Positions 23,451 through 35,300 of a stretch of 64,000 nucleotides of DNA are shown here, one piece after another. Origin of the DNA: Nepenthes gracilis. Taxonomy: Eukaryota; Streptophyta; Magnoliopsida; Caryophyllales; Nepenthaceae. The DNA lies in contig BSYO01000016.1 of the NCBI GenBank assembly GCA_033239525.1, forward strand, positions 8,257,045-8,321,044, read 5' to 3'. Below the pieces are notes generated by a model. That model searched no databases, had not been told where the DNA came from, and was given only the letters and a program-made list of their open reading frames with translations. The position numbers and the translations under genes were made by a program. Position 1 is the first letter of the stretch. Each line of letters opens with the position of its first letter.

Positions 23451-25620
23451 AACGCAGGAAGGGGCCCAACCTGGAGAAGGGAGAGCTTCTCCTTGAATCC
23501 TTAGCCCTTAACACCATCCTATCAATTCCATACAATTCTTTTCAGAGAATAGTACATCATTCCTTCCTTACGTGAAGTATTATGGACGCAGGCGTGGGCA
23601 GGGATGTGATAAGTGGGATAACAAGCGAAACCACTCACTGTGGAAATAATACGCAATGTGAACAGTTCCATAGGAAGTGGGAAAAATCAAATAAGTACAA
23701 AGGCACTAAGAAAGAGGTTCGAAAAGTAATCTAAAAATGCGTGGCGATCTATGTTATGATTGACCATTACATTTGCCATGTAACTTTGGTCTGAATATTT
23801 TGTAGACCTATTTTATGTCTTTTAAAAGAAAAAAAATTAAAATAAATTTTATTGAACACTTAATCCTGTTACACATTTTAAAATCTATGATATTTTTGAC
23901 ATTACTTATATAGACATTCCTAATTTCTTTGAGTGGTGTTATAAATGATCATCTCTTTTGATATAGAAGCACTCATTTATATTAATATCTTTTATCAACC
24001 GATCGTATTGTAGATCTTTTAGTTATATCTTAAAATAATAAAACTTTAAAAATCTGACGTATTACAAAGAATCAAGGGTTTTCTTTTTAATAAATTTAAG
24101 TATAATAATGATACATATCGAATGAATAAACAGTAATTCAACTAATACATTTTTTAAAAAATATAAAATATTTTTATTACTTGTCTTTTGACTATCTTAT
24201 TGATGTCCTTTATAATCTTTATATTGTAACCATCCTATCTCTCCATTGTCACACTAGTTGTGTTTTCAAAGCCATGAGCAAAATGATATACATACTATGT
24301 GAAAAATGAAGAGAGACGTTTGGAAATGCCAATAGTTATAAAAGAATTAATCTATATCTTGTTCTTATTTCTTCTCTTATCCCACTATATCTTTTATTTC
24401 GTAATACAACTTACTGATATAGGATCTGTAATCACTGTCTCTCTCTCTTTACCTCTCCTCTTTTTCTTCTTTCTTTTTTTTTTTTTCTTCTTTTTCCGTT
24501 TTGAAGCCTTCGTCACTGCAGCATTGCACTACGTAAAAAGACCGGACAGGATTTGGAGCAATCAACACCCCTCTCTTTAATTTTAGTTCATGCTGGGTTT
24601 AAAAATGTCACGCTGGGTTCGCCACTCCTACATCTTTCAAATTCTAGTTCATAACAGCAAAAATATCTCCACCCCTCTTCCCTTTTCCCTACGAGCATTT
24701 TGCGCATTTTATTAAAATATATCAATGGCAAGGATAATTACCCTCTATATTCCCCTCTTCCCTCTCCCCTAAAAACAAGAAATGCTTTTTATTGCAACTT
24801 CACTTTTTGGAAAGTCAGAACCTTTAGATGTCAAATGGGTGAGTGCAGCAATTGAAATTGGAAACTGTCCAACAACCTATTAAATTGGCATAAGCTACTG
24901 GCCTCTAATGGAGGTGAAATTGCAAAGAATGACCATCGGAGAAGTGTTCGCTATTTGCACAGGCCAGAGGAGTGCGCAGGGCAGGCTAAAAGCAGAATAA
25001 GCTTGTGCAGCTAGAAGCAGCGCTGAACTGTTACAAGTCAACTTTCAGTAGATTCATATTGACTGTCAAGTAGCTAGCTCTCCCGAATTCCATAAGCGCC
25101 AGCCCCATCTTTGCTTGGCCCAAATCAACAATCAAACACAAAACATTTTGTTTAAGATCTGTTTTCACAAGGTTAAGATCTAATCGGATTACTGCAGGGC
25201 TATAGCATGTCTAAGGAATGGATAGGAGACCGAAAACCCCTAGTCGCAGAGGACCTATAATTTAAACCTCTAAGAAACCGAGAAAGCTAGATGAGAGAAT
25301 CCACCAGTGGTAATTTCATTGTACACTTGAAGGTGCTTGTTAGGTTAAGTTTATCCTTCTCAGTTTTTACTAAAAGGTTCTTCAATCCTTTCACCAAGGC
25401 AACAGGAACCTATCCGTGAGGGACTACGACCCAATCCTTTCACCAAGGCAACAGGAACCTATCCGTGAGGGACTACGACCCATTTTCGAATCCTCTCTGC
25501 ACCAAATTTTAACTTTCGTCTCTTCAGTGGCATAACAAGGGGCAGATTCCTTGGTTTATTTGACAGCCATATATCCGGCTATACATATTGCATGTTCTGC
25601 GTACAACAAACATGCCTACA
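23451..25620. other. Downstream flank of the host gene, no gene recognised
   Basis: AT-rich DNA with a pyrimidine run at 24435-24495. ORFs such as 24299-24580 run through that low-complexity tract and are not credible. The only clear structure is the 49-bp tandem duplication at 25384-25481. Confidence 0.5.
25384..25481. repeat. Perfect 49-bp tandem duplication
   Basis: The unit from aatcctttcaccaaggcaac to ggactacgaccc occurs twice in direct succession (25384-25432 and 25433-25481) with no difference seen. Confidence 0.95.
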
Positions 25621-26198
25621 CAATTTATTATAGTTTATAAGTTCCAGACGAATTGTTAGAATATACAATCTTCATTTGGGACATATGGTGACCTTATTAC
25701 ACACCCAACTCATAAGTACTTTTAACAGCTACTATTGCTAGCAGTGATCATCGTCAGAACATGCAGGTTCAGCTTAAAAAAAATTTGGATAGAAGATGTT
25801 TATCCTGTGTGAAACTCCATGCATTGTACGCTAGCCAGCAAAACCAGGGGTTCTCACTTTGCGCATTTAGACTATGCCATCATCCGCTTACACGAGGCGG
25901 CCATTGCAGGAAGGATTCAATTGCAAGAGAAAGCAGGTGGTTCAATTTACAAAGTTGTAGGGAAGACCTATGAAGAACTTCTGTGTACGAAGAAAAAAGG
26001 GGCCTCACTAATACCGTAAACACTATGCATTCATGAGGCAGATAATATGCCAAGATATTGCACTCCAGCTATGGTTCCCACTGAGGATACACAACGCCAA
26101 ATGAAACAAACTCAATAGGAAACACAAGTAAAGAAGCAAGACCTTACAAAAAACAGGAGAATATTATTCCATTGCACGGGGAATGGGGCATTGGGATT
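25555..26198 (-). other. Probable 3' UTR of the DUF4091 gene with candidate poly(A) signals
   Basis: Sequence 3' of the stop codon on the minus strand. AATAAA occurs on that strand at 25624-25629 and 25555-25560. Plus-strand ORFs at 25761-25973 and 25819-26019 overlap here but resemble no known protein. The extent is inferred; cDNA would decide. Confidence 0.35.
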
Positions 26199-26360
26199 TC
26201 AAGAACTGCATTTACTGTAAATCTCGCCCCGCATCACATCAATTGGAAGGTGCTCAAGCGTGTAACGCTCAGGGCTCAGGTATACTCCTGTCCTTTCCAA
26301 TAATGAAAGCCCTTCATCCCTACCATATCTTGAAGCATAAAGCCTTAGGTACTCAATGTC
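26199..26360 (-). CDS. DUF4091 gene, last coding exon
   Basis: It opens directly after ttctctag with GACATTGAGTACC (DIEYL), codes 53 residues including [19 protein letters not shown] and [14 protein letters not shown], and ends at a TGA (26199-26201). The phase is 0. It completes the RLER...LQDIEYL motif begun in the previous exon. Confidence 0.92.
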   Translation of the reverse strand, partial: DIEYLRLYASRYGRDEGLSLLERTGVYLSPERYTLEHLPIDVMRGEIYSKCSS

Positions 26361-29300
26361 CTAGAGAACATTCAAAATATGATGTCAGCAAACACGTTTG
26401 AGTTAAGTTCAGAAAAAGGAACAAAACCCCATGATTACATAGATTTGCATAAGATATGAAGTGGTATATACTATAGCCAGACACAGAAATAACAATTTTT
26501 CTTCCCAGGAAATTTGGTCTCACAGTGATGTTCGATCCATTGATGCAATTATTTTGGCTTAGGGAATAACAGTAGAGGCAAGGGAAGCATGACTGCGGGC
26601 ATAAACCAGAGGTTAGAAAGTGATGCCCTCCCCAATAACTAGAATTAGGCATAAGAAAAATAATCATGACAAACTAAGACAAACCAGTACGATCTGCAAC
26701 AATTTTCCTTAAAAGAAAAGCTAAAATTCAACAGATCTGAGAAATAAGTCCTGATTTATTTTGAAAAAGTACCTGCAAGCCGCTCAGAAGGCGTTCTAAT
26801 CTCACTGAAGCAACTGGTTGATGCAATGAAGAGAACACCTCACTAGGGTAATACAGAACACCATCCCCTGGGGGTAGGCCACGCCGGAATCGTATCTGTA
26901 TAAGAATAGAATGAGTTAACAAGAACTATAGAAACCTTAAGAGTCATGCACATATTATAGCACAGCACATTCTACCTCTGCACTGGCAACAGTGGCTTTT
27001 TCATAGCAGTTGGTGCCCCAATAGAGAAAACCAGTTCCACCTTCCTTCCATACACGCCACATTACAGCACGATGTTGTGTACCTCGCATTCCCAGGTGCA
27101 AGTTAGGGTGGGGATCAGGTGGTCCCATGCACACATATGTCCACCATTCCTGCACATAGTTACTAGATTTAATAGATACTATGCATGACCCTACAAGTTG
27201 TGGGTAGAAAGGTTTCACTTCTCATATTGAGGATATCGTTGAGAATAGCATTCAGTATACAGTACACTGGTATGCGGCTTCCAGTCGAAGATGGGGAATA
27301 ATTACTTTTTTGCACAACAAATACTTAATTCCATGGAAGGCCTAAACCAACAGAGAAATTCTAGCATTGAAGACAATAACATTCAGATACCCAATCAAAA
27401 TCTTAGGGGAAGATGCTGACATACTTCAGATCCCTATGCAATATCTTAACACAGAATTTGATTCCTGAAGCACGTGTTTGTTTACTTCAGTTATGAGTCC
27501 CGAGACACATACATAGTGTTCAGTGCTTGGAATTGGATTTGAAATTGTAGCAACCAAATGGAGGGGGCCATCCAATTCCAGTTTTTGAAAAGAATTTTGG
27601 AATGCATATAGAATTGGAATTCTGATTTAGGTTCTAATTCCTGGGCATTAAGAAATAGTTGGTAATAACTACAATTCCAAGGCTGAGCCCTAAGACTGCA
27701 GTTACACGGATGAAAACAAAGACAACCACATCAGCAAGTATATTACCCATCTCCGACAGCATCGTGGCTTTTGATGTGTTCAACTCTATTTCCATCTTTC
27801 GCCTTTACCAGAAGGATTAAAGTGGCTGAAAAGTGATAACTAAGCAGACATAGTGGAGTTGGCTGCTGGCACAATAGGGTGGTGCCTTACCACACGAGGC
27901 AGATGCAGTAGCATTTGTACTTCCATTTATTCAGCAAATCAGGTAAATTCAGCAACAGTGATGCTGCCACAAGTGACCACTCCAGTTCTAGGAACACATT
28001 CTATCAGTCCCTCTTTGGTTCTCTCTCTCTTTTTCCCTTGATGACACACTCATCTGATTTCCATCTATCCTTAACTACTGAACAAAAAGCTCTGCAATGT
28101 TCTGATACTCAGGTGATTGATTAATTGTTTTCATGCAATGTTCTAACTTTCTTTTTCCTCTCCCATTCAAAAAAAAAAAATCATCATTTCAGTTATTCAG
28201 CTTTGTGGAAATAAGTTTGAATGAGATTTTTAGGGAGAGGTTTCTCTTCTTAGATGACATCAGCTGAATACTTCTACTGCTAAAGGATATCACTCCTGTG
28301 CAAATTTTTGTAGTTCCTGTATGCATGATGAGATGGAGGGAAAGATTATTTCAGGTTTTCTTTTATTGTGTTGTTATGAGTGTAGTATCTTGTTGATGAG
28401 AATTTCCCCGTCACCTTGTTGCCCAGGGGATACCCTAGCTCCAAGCTCCTTATATAGGTCTCAAGGCTTAGACCAATCTCATGGAGCCTTGATTTGTTGG
28501 AAATTCCTTTCTTCTGATCTTTATATTAAGTACAAACACAACCCCCCCCCCCCAATAAAAAAACAAAAAAATGACATAACATGGAGAATCCATGGTCAAA
28601 AAGGAGGACCGAAGTTGTTGAAGGTGGCGACAAATTAGAAGAAAACAAATAAACAGAACTGAAATAAGAAGAAAACAGAACAGGAAACAGAAGAAGGCAA
28701 CCTGAATGTATCGGCCATGCATACATTCATCCATAATTTCCACAACGGTGTTTTAGGAGAATATTTATAGTCTTCATTATACCATAACCCCCTGTTAGCA
28801 GCTTCAAAAACTTGTAAACTAACCTCAGACTGATCTGCTACTCGTGCTGATTCTGTTGTCTCAATGATTGACTATTGGACCTGGTTCTTGTGATCTGGCA
28901 CAGCTGCTGTGCAAGGGACTCATATGTTCACAACATTATCCTGCCAGTGACATCATCCTTTTCCCCAAGGATTAAATACATGAAAGCATTTTATTTTCAA
29001 TGAGGCTTCCAAAGAGTAGGTCATGCTTGGGGAAAAAAATATTTACCTAGCTTTTAGTGATTAGCTAATTCTACTCTACTACTCTAGCAAAGTTGTGCAG
29101 TCCCAAAAACTGCAATTGTGACAAGAGTCAGTACATTTAGCAAATATTATGTTGCCAAATATTATAGAACCATAATTAATGTAATTAATTATGCTTTCTT
29201 ATTTATCTAAGATTTTATTTTGAAGTAGTACCACGTAAACATGTACATGTCCACTTGAGATTAATGGAAAAGCACATAAATTAATTCTTTTTCCACGTTA

Positions 29301-32300
29301 GTATTAGAGCACATGGAAAGGATCCTCCTGCTCCTCCCTTTGGCGGCTCTAGCAGATTGCAGGAACCCTAATTTCGATTTGCAACAGCACATCCAATGAC
29401 CAATTTCTCCCATTTAGTTGCTGTGGTGAGCTACCACCATGTTTTCCATAACCAATGTGAGTCTAGATAACAAAAAATCTAATATCATGATACTTCTTCC
29501 ATCCCTATTAATTTGAATAGTGCAAATTATCGTGTGTTTGGTCCAAAAATCTGGTGATGGAAATTGCAGATAGAAAGAAAAAAAGAATATATTACAAGAA
29601 AGACAACCGCTTCAGCAAAAGATGATCTACGATATGATGAATGTGAGCTGAAGATGTACTTTTTTAAGTCTTGGCACATCAATTCCATGACTAGCAAGCT
29701 GATGTCTCATTATGCGCAATGTGGAACGGCCACAGAAGTTTGGGACACTGTAAAAGAAGCTACCTAGATGCTTGACTCCTCTCAAGTCTATGAACTAATG
29801 AAGAAGTCTTTCCAATCACGTCAAAGTCACTGTCCCCTTTACCGATTTACTACAATGAGTTAAACTCCATATTCATGGATCTTACTTCATGGAGGCCTAA
29901 TGACATTGTGTGCACCACACACGTTGAAAAACAAAGCAAACTGCAGAAGATCGGGTTTACATACTCTTTGAGGGTCAAGAATGCAAGTCTGGACCAAGTT
30001 AGTAGTCAGATTTTGGCCACCTCTCATTTACCCAACTTGCAGGCATATTCCATGGTTCGCCATGAAGCACAGAGACAAGAAATCACGAGAGCTGAAGATG
30101 ATTTTAACTCAGCATTGACTGTTCACATACCTACTACACTCTTGCTCTATCTACTGATGGTGGCTGCTCCTACTTTTGCGCCTGTTGCAGTAGCAAATGC
30201 CATACAATTAACATTTGCTGGAAAAGCATGGGTATCTGGAGTGTTTCAAACTTAAGAAAGCCGAGACGAAACACAAGAAATTCACACCAACTGCTGCTAT
30301 TACTGTCAACACTACTTTAGCATCTCATGTCTCTTGATTATCTTCCCAAGAGGGCAACCTTGGTTCGGCTTTCGCCTTCCTCACTGACACATGGGTTATT
30401 GGTTCAAGGGCCACCAATCACATGACTAGAATATATTGTTTGACTATAAGACCTCCTCATATGTTAAATCCGTCCAAATTGCTAATGGGACGTTTATGTC
30501 GATTTCAGGGGTCGGAACTATCTCACTTTCTCCTACACTTTTATTTTCTTTAGTTTTACATGCACCTATTGTCTCTAATATCCTTCTTTCAATTAACAAT
30601 ATTATCAAGCATCTTAATTGTTCTATAACCTTTTACTCAATCATGGAGTGTTTAAGGTCAATTTTATGAAAATGGCGATTTGCAAGTAAAGAGGCTTTAC
30701 TACTTGGAGGGATATGGGATTGACGACATCAATTTGGCCTGGCATTCAAGTCGCACAGGAAGCATTTGATAAGTGAAGATTCTTTTAGGGCATTGTTGGT
30801 AGGGACATCCATATTTTCCCTACATAGAACTATTGTTTTCTCCTTTTTTCCATCATGTTTCCACTTCTAGTTTACAGCATAAAAAATGCATTTATGCAAA
30901 TAATCATCATGTACCTTTCCATATAGGTTTTCATAAAAATCTGACTCCATTCACCTGAATTTATACTAATTTTTGGGGACCTTTCTCTACTCTCTCTACT
31001 TCAGATCATAAATACTTTGTGTCATTTATTGATAATTGCACACAGATTACATGTGTATATTTATTGAAAGCAAAAAATGATACTATCCATGATATTCTTC
31101 AATTTTCACACACGATTGCCACACAATTTCACACTCAGATTCCAATCTTCCATTCAAATCACAATTTCACACAAAGGAGAAGAGTTTTCAAATCACTCTT
31201 TTAACTAGCTATTCAACAAGCATAGAGCCCTCCACCAAACCACATGTGCCTATACGCCACAACAAAACAGCATAGCTGAGCATAAAAACTGTTATAATCT
31301 TAAGATGCCTTGGCCCTGAGCTTGACTATGCATGTTCCAAAGTGTTTTTGGTTGGAAGCTAATAGACCGCAATTATCCTCATCAACTGACTGTTTGTATC
31401 ATGGGCTATCAAAATCCTTTGCGTATGTTATCCCAGTTTTATCCTATTTCTTCAGCTCTAAATCTTTATCTTGAGATTTGGATTGTGTATTTTGTACATC
31501 TACATCCTCATGAAAGGGATAAACTCGATCCTTATGCATCTAAGTGTGTATTTCTTGGTTACTGTTGTTCCAAAATGGGTTATAAATGCTTCCATCCCTA
31601 TAAGAAAATGGTATGTCTCCATGGAGGTTTAATTATGTGAACAAGAATCTTACTTATTTGAAGAAATGTCTTTAGTTCTTCTTTGAAGGAGATTCACAAT
31701 AAGGAAGAAGAATGGCTATGGCTACAAGAAAAACAATTATGGATTTTAGGACAAAAGGAGGAGTCTCCTGAACTCATGATGGACAAACTTGATGCTTCCA
31801 GATAGTGGGAGAAATATTCCAAACTCAATATTTTTGAACAAGGGGAAAAATCTTCAAATACTTGCAATTGAATCTGCATATGAGGACGAAAGGAACCTAA
31901 GACCGGCAGACTATTTCAGCAAAACTATATAAGAACCAAGAGTACTACTACCATGTTGCCTTAAGGGTTCACACTCCTCTTAAAGATATTACTCCGCCAT
32001 CGAATGACTTTTTCAAGACTAATCCTGAGGCACAAACTCCTCCTTCACTAAATTCTAAAGCTACTACCTTGCAATTACAAGCTAAGGGTTAGGAAGTATT
32101 CTCCTCATATTTGAACAGAACCAGATAGGCTAGGACTCTCAAAATTATCTTCTAATGTTATTTATCCTATTAATGGTTTTGTCTATTATCATCGTCTATC
32201 TAATCTCACCTTAGTTTTTCCCTTTAGTTGTCTGCTAATTCTAGTCCTAGTAATATTCAGAAAGCTCTCAAAGATCCTAAATGGAAGTTTGACCATGATA

Positions 32301-35300
32301 GATGAAATGAAAGCCCTAAAAAACTCTTGGGGGATGGTCAAGCTACCTTACTAGAAGAAAACAATGGGATGCAAGTGGATGTTCTCAATAAATCACAAAT
32401 CAAATTGAACAATTAATATATACAATGCCAAACTATTTGCAAAAGGATACAGTAAGACTTAAAGAATTGACGACCAAGAAACTCTCTCCTATAGGTAAGG
32501 TGAACCCTATCAAACTCGTACTTTCTCTTACAATTAATTTAGATTGGCTATTGAGATAGTTTGATATGAAGAATGCCTTCTTCATGGTAATTTAGTCAAA
32601 GAGGTGCACATGGATCCTCCTCCAGGGTTTACACCAAAAGGAGGAAATGTATGCAAACTAAAGAAGGCTTTGCATGGGTTAAAGCTATCACCAAGCATGG
32701 TTTTGAAGGTTAAGCCACTTAATGAAGAAATATGAATTCAAGCAAGCTATGACCAATCACACTATTCTACAAAAAGAGGCGGTGATGACATTACTTTGCT
32801 TACTATCCATGTTGATGATACGATTACTACAGATAGCAAAACTAGTAAAATTGAGAAGCTTTGGAGCTATTTGACCAAGAAATTCAAAATGGAGGACTTG
32901 GAGCTCTCAAATACTTCCAGCCATCAAAGTATTTTGCTCTAAACAAGGGCACATTCTTTCCCAACGAAAATATACATTAGATGTCTTTGCTAAAATGGGT
33001 TATTCAGCTAATAAACTCATCAACATTCCCATTGAAACAAATCATAACCGTCTATCAATCCAGATTAGATTCCAACAAACAAAAAAATATACAAAATATT
33101 AGTTGAAAAATTGATCTATTTGACCTACACTATACCTGACTTACCATATACAGTCAGTGCAGCAAGACAATTCATGCCTTCTCCAAGTGATCGAGGCATT
33201 GTTGCAACAAGTCATATTCTAGCTTATCTAAAGTCCTCTCCAGGCAAAAGTATTATGATCTCCAGGCATGGACATCTATATATTGTAGGCTATACCGAAT
33301 CTGATTTTGCAGGACAAAGATTGGATCAGAAGTCAACCACAAGGTATGTTTCATTTGTAGGAGGAAATCTGATGGCCTCGAGAAGCAAGAAGCATAATGT
33401 AGTAATATTGTCTAGTGCATAGACTGAGTATTGTGCCCTACATCATGCAATTACAAAGCTAACTTAACTAAGAATACTTTTGGGCGAGTTCAGATTTGGC
33501 ATAGAAACAATGTTGGTGCTCCTTTGTTATATTATTGCGGCTATGAGATCACAAATAATTTCAGTTCAACAAAATTAAACTAGCATGTGGAGCTTAATTA
33601 AAACAACATTAAATGCAACATAGATTTGGTATGATAAACATTCCCTACATCAAGAGTGTAGATTAGCTGATAGCCTGGTAGGTATGATAACCCATGTTAC
33701 AACAGTCCATTCCATATGTCACAGTCCATGTTGGGCATGTATGATATCTATGCACCGATTTGAGGGAAAAAGTTAACAGTATATTTAACAAATATTATGT
33801 TAGTAAATATAATGAAAATATGATTGATGTAACTGATTATAATTGATTATTTTACCTTATTTATCTACAAGTTGACTTTATTTGATTTTGAATGGATACC
33901 ATGTAAACATGTATATATAAACTTTTGATTATTGGAATAGTACAATTATTAATTCTTTTTCCAATTACAAAGAGTGCTTTCCTGAAATTGTGTAAATAGT
34001 TAGTTTGTATATGTAAGGATGCTTTGTTTATGAAATTCTACCATTGATCTTGAATTAGAGGCCAAGGAAAAGGACAATGAAGGGCTTAATCTCAAAACCA
34101 TGGTTTGTTCTCATCTGCATCTGCTCTGATATTTTGCTTTTCCTACTGGAAATCCACGCCGAATACCAATCAAGGTTATGGTTATTTCCTATTTTGCATA
34201 CTATACAAGAGCTGGACATTCTACTGTTGTCGAAAAAACAAGAGAATCTAATCTTTTCACCAACTGCAGGAGCTACCAATATTTCCTATTTTCCATGCTA
34301 TATAAGAGCTGGACATCTACTGTTGTCGAAAAAACAAGAGAATCTAATCTTTTCACCTACTGCAGGAGCTACCAATTCAGTTGTTCTCCCTGGCTGTAGG
34401 CACTCTGATGCAATTCCCCAACTGATTTTTGTCAAGAAGAAGGGAGAAGCTGCTTGTTTTCCCATTTCCAGGCTGGCATCTGCTAGAGAAAAGAGTAATC
34501 TGGCTGTTGAGAAGAAAGACAATACTGTAGTAGAGTAATATGCAGGTAGTATGGTATGTGTGTGTGAGTTTGGTTAGTGGAAGTTTCTCATAATTTCAAA
34601 TTGAGGTGAAGGAAACATACTGATTCTGGTTTATGTGGCCTATGTTCCATATAACAAGTTGTATGGTCCATGCTTTTAATTCTTAGTTGCGCAGATTTGG
34701 TTGTCCAAGTGGGGAAAGTTTCAGGAGCTAAGGTGATTGTCTGAATAAGACTAGAATTGGAAGATGAAGGGATGTTTTTATTTTGGGAAAGGGTTCAAAA
34801 GGCCTGATGGCATTCACTGTTTTTCAGCAGCACAAAAATTTGATCAAATTTCTATTATACTGCAGTAGATATATCTATCGGAAATGATTGCTGGCTTTGT
34901 TCCTTCCATGCTGAGGAAGTGTGATTTATTACAGGTGTGGTAATAAAAGCAGTAGCCTCAATATCATTCAGAAAATCAGTTATTGAATGACGAATTTTTG
35001 ATGTACCTCACAATCTGACATTGAAAGAAATGATTGCAGGAGATCAAGGCCTGGGACAGCAGGTGCTGTGCTGGTATTCTCATGATGCTGGGGATGAATC
35101 AAATAGAAATTTCCCATCTTACAACAATTACAGAGACATTTTCCTCAATGGCCAATCATGGCAACCTGAGAACTCAAAATTGAATGGAAGAGTATAAGAG
35201 CTTCACAACCCATTAGTTTATGTGACAGGACAATGCCCTTTACATCTCCATAAGATATGTAGGGCTGGTATGTCATAACTTTGGTGAAGAAATGCTGAAT

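Larger units (their letters stand above)
29128..33969 (+). mobile_element. Near-complete but dead Ty1/copia element with target duplication
   Basis: It is about 4.84 kb with short LTRs at 29128-29300 and 33771-33969, a Met-tRNA primer-binding site, and gag, protease, integrase, RT and RNase H in copia order. A 5-bp repeat aagag flanks it (29123-29127 and 33970-33974). It lies antisense to the host gene. Every domain has stops or frameshifts, so it cannot move by itself. LTR divergence is considerable by eye, so the insertion is old. Confidence 0.9.

Noticed and set aside
25761..26019. Plus-strand ORFs of 66-70 codons beside the host gene stop codon
   Set aside because: They lie in the probable 3' UTR of the minus-strand gene, have no family motif and overlap each other in different frames.
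27510..27690. Possible miniature inverted-repeat transposon
   Set aside because: ggaattg/aattcc words are present but no terminal inverted repeats or target duplication could be paired.
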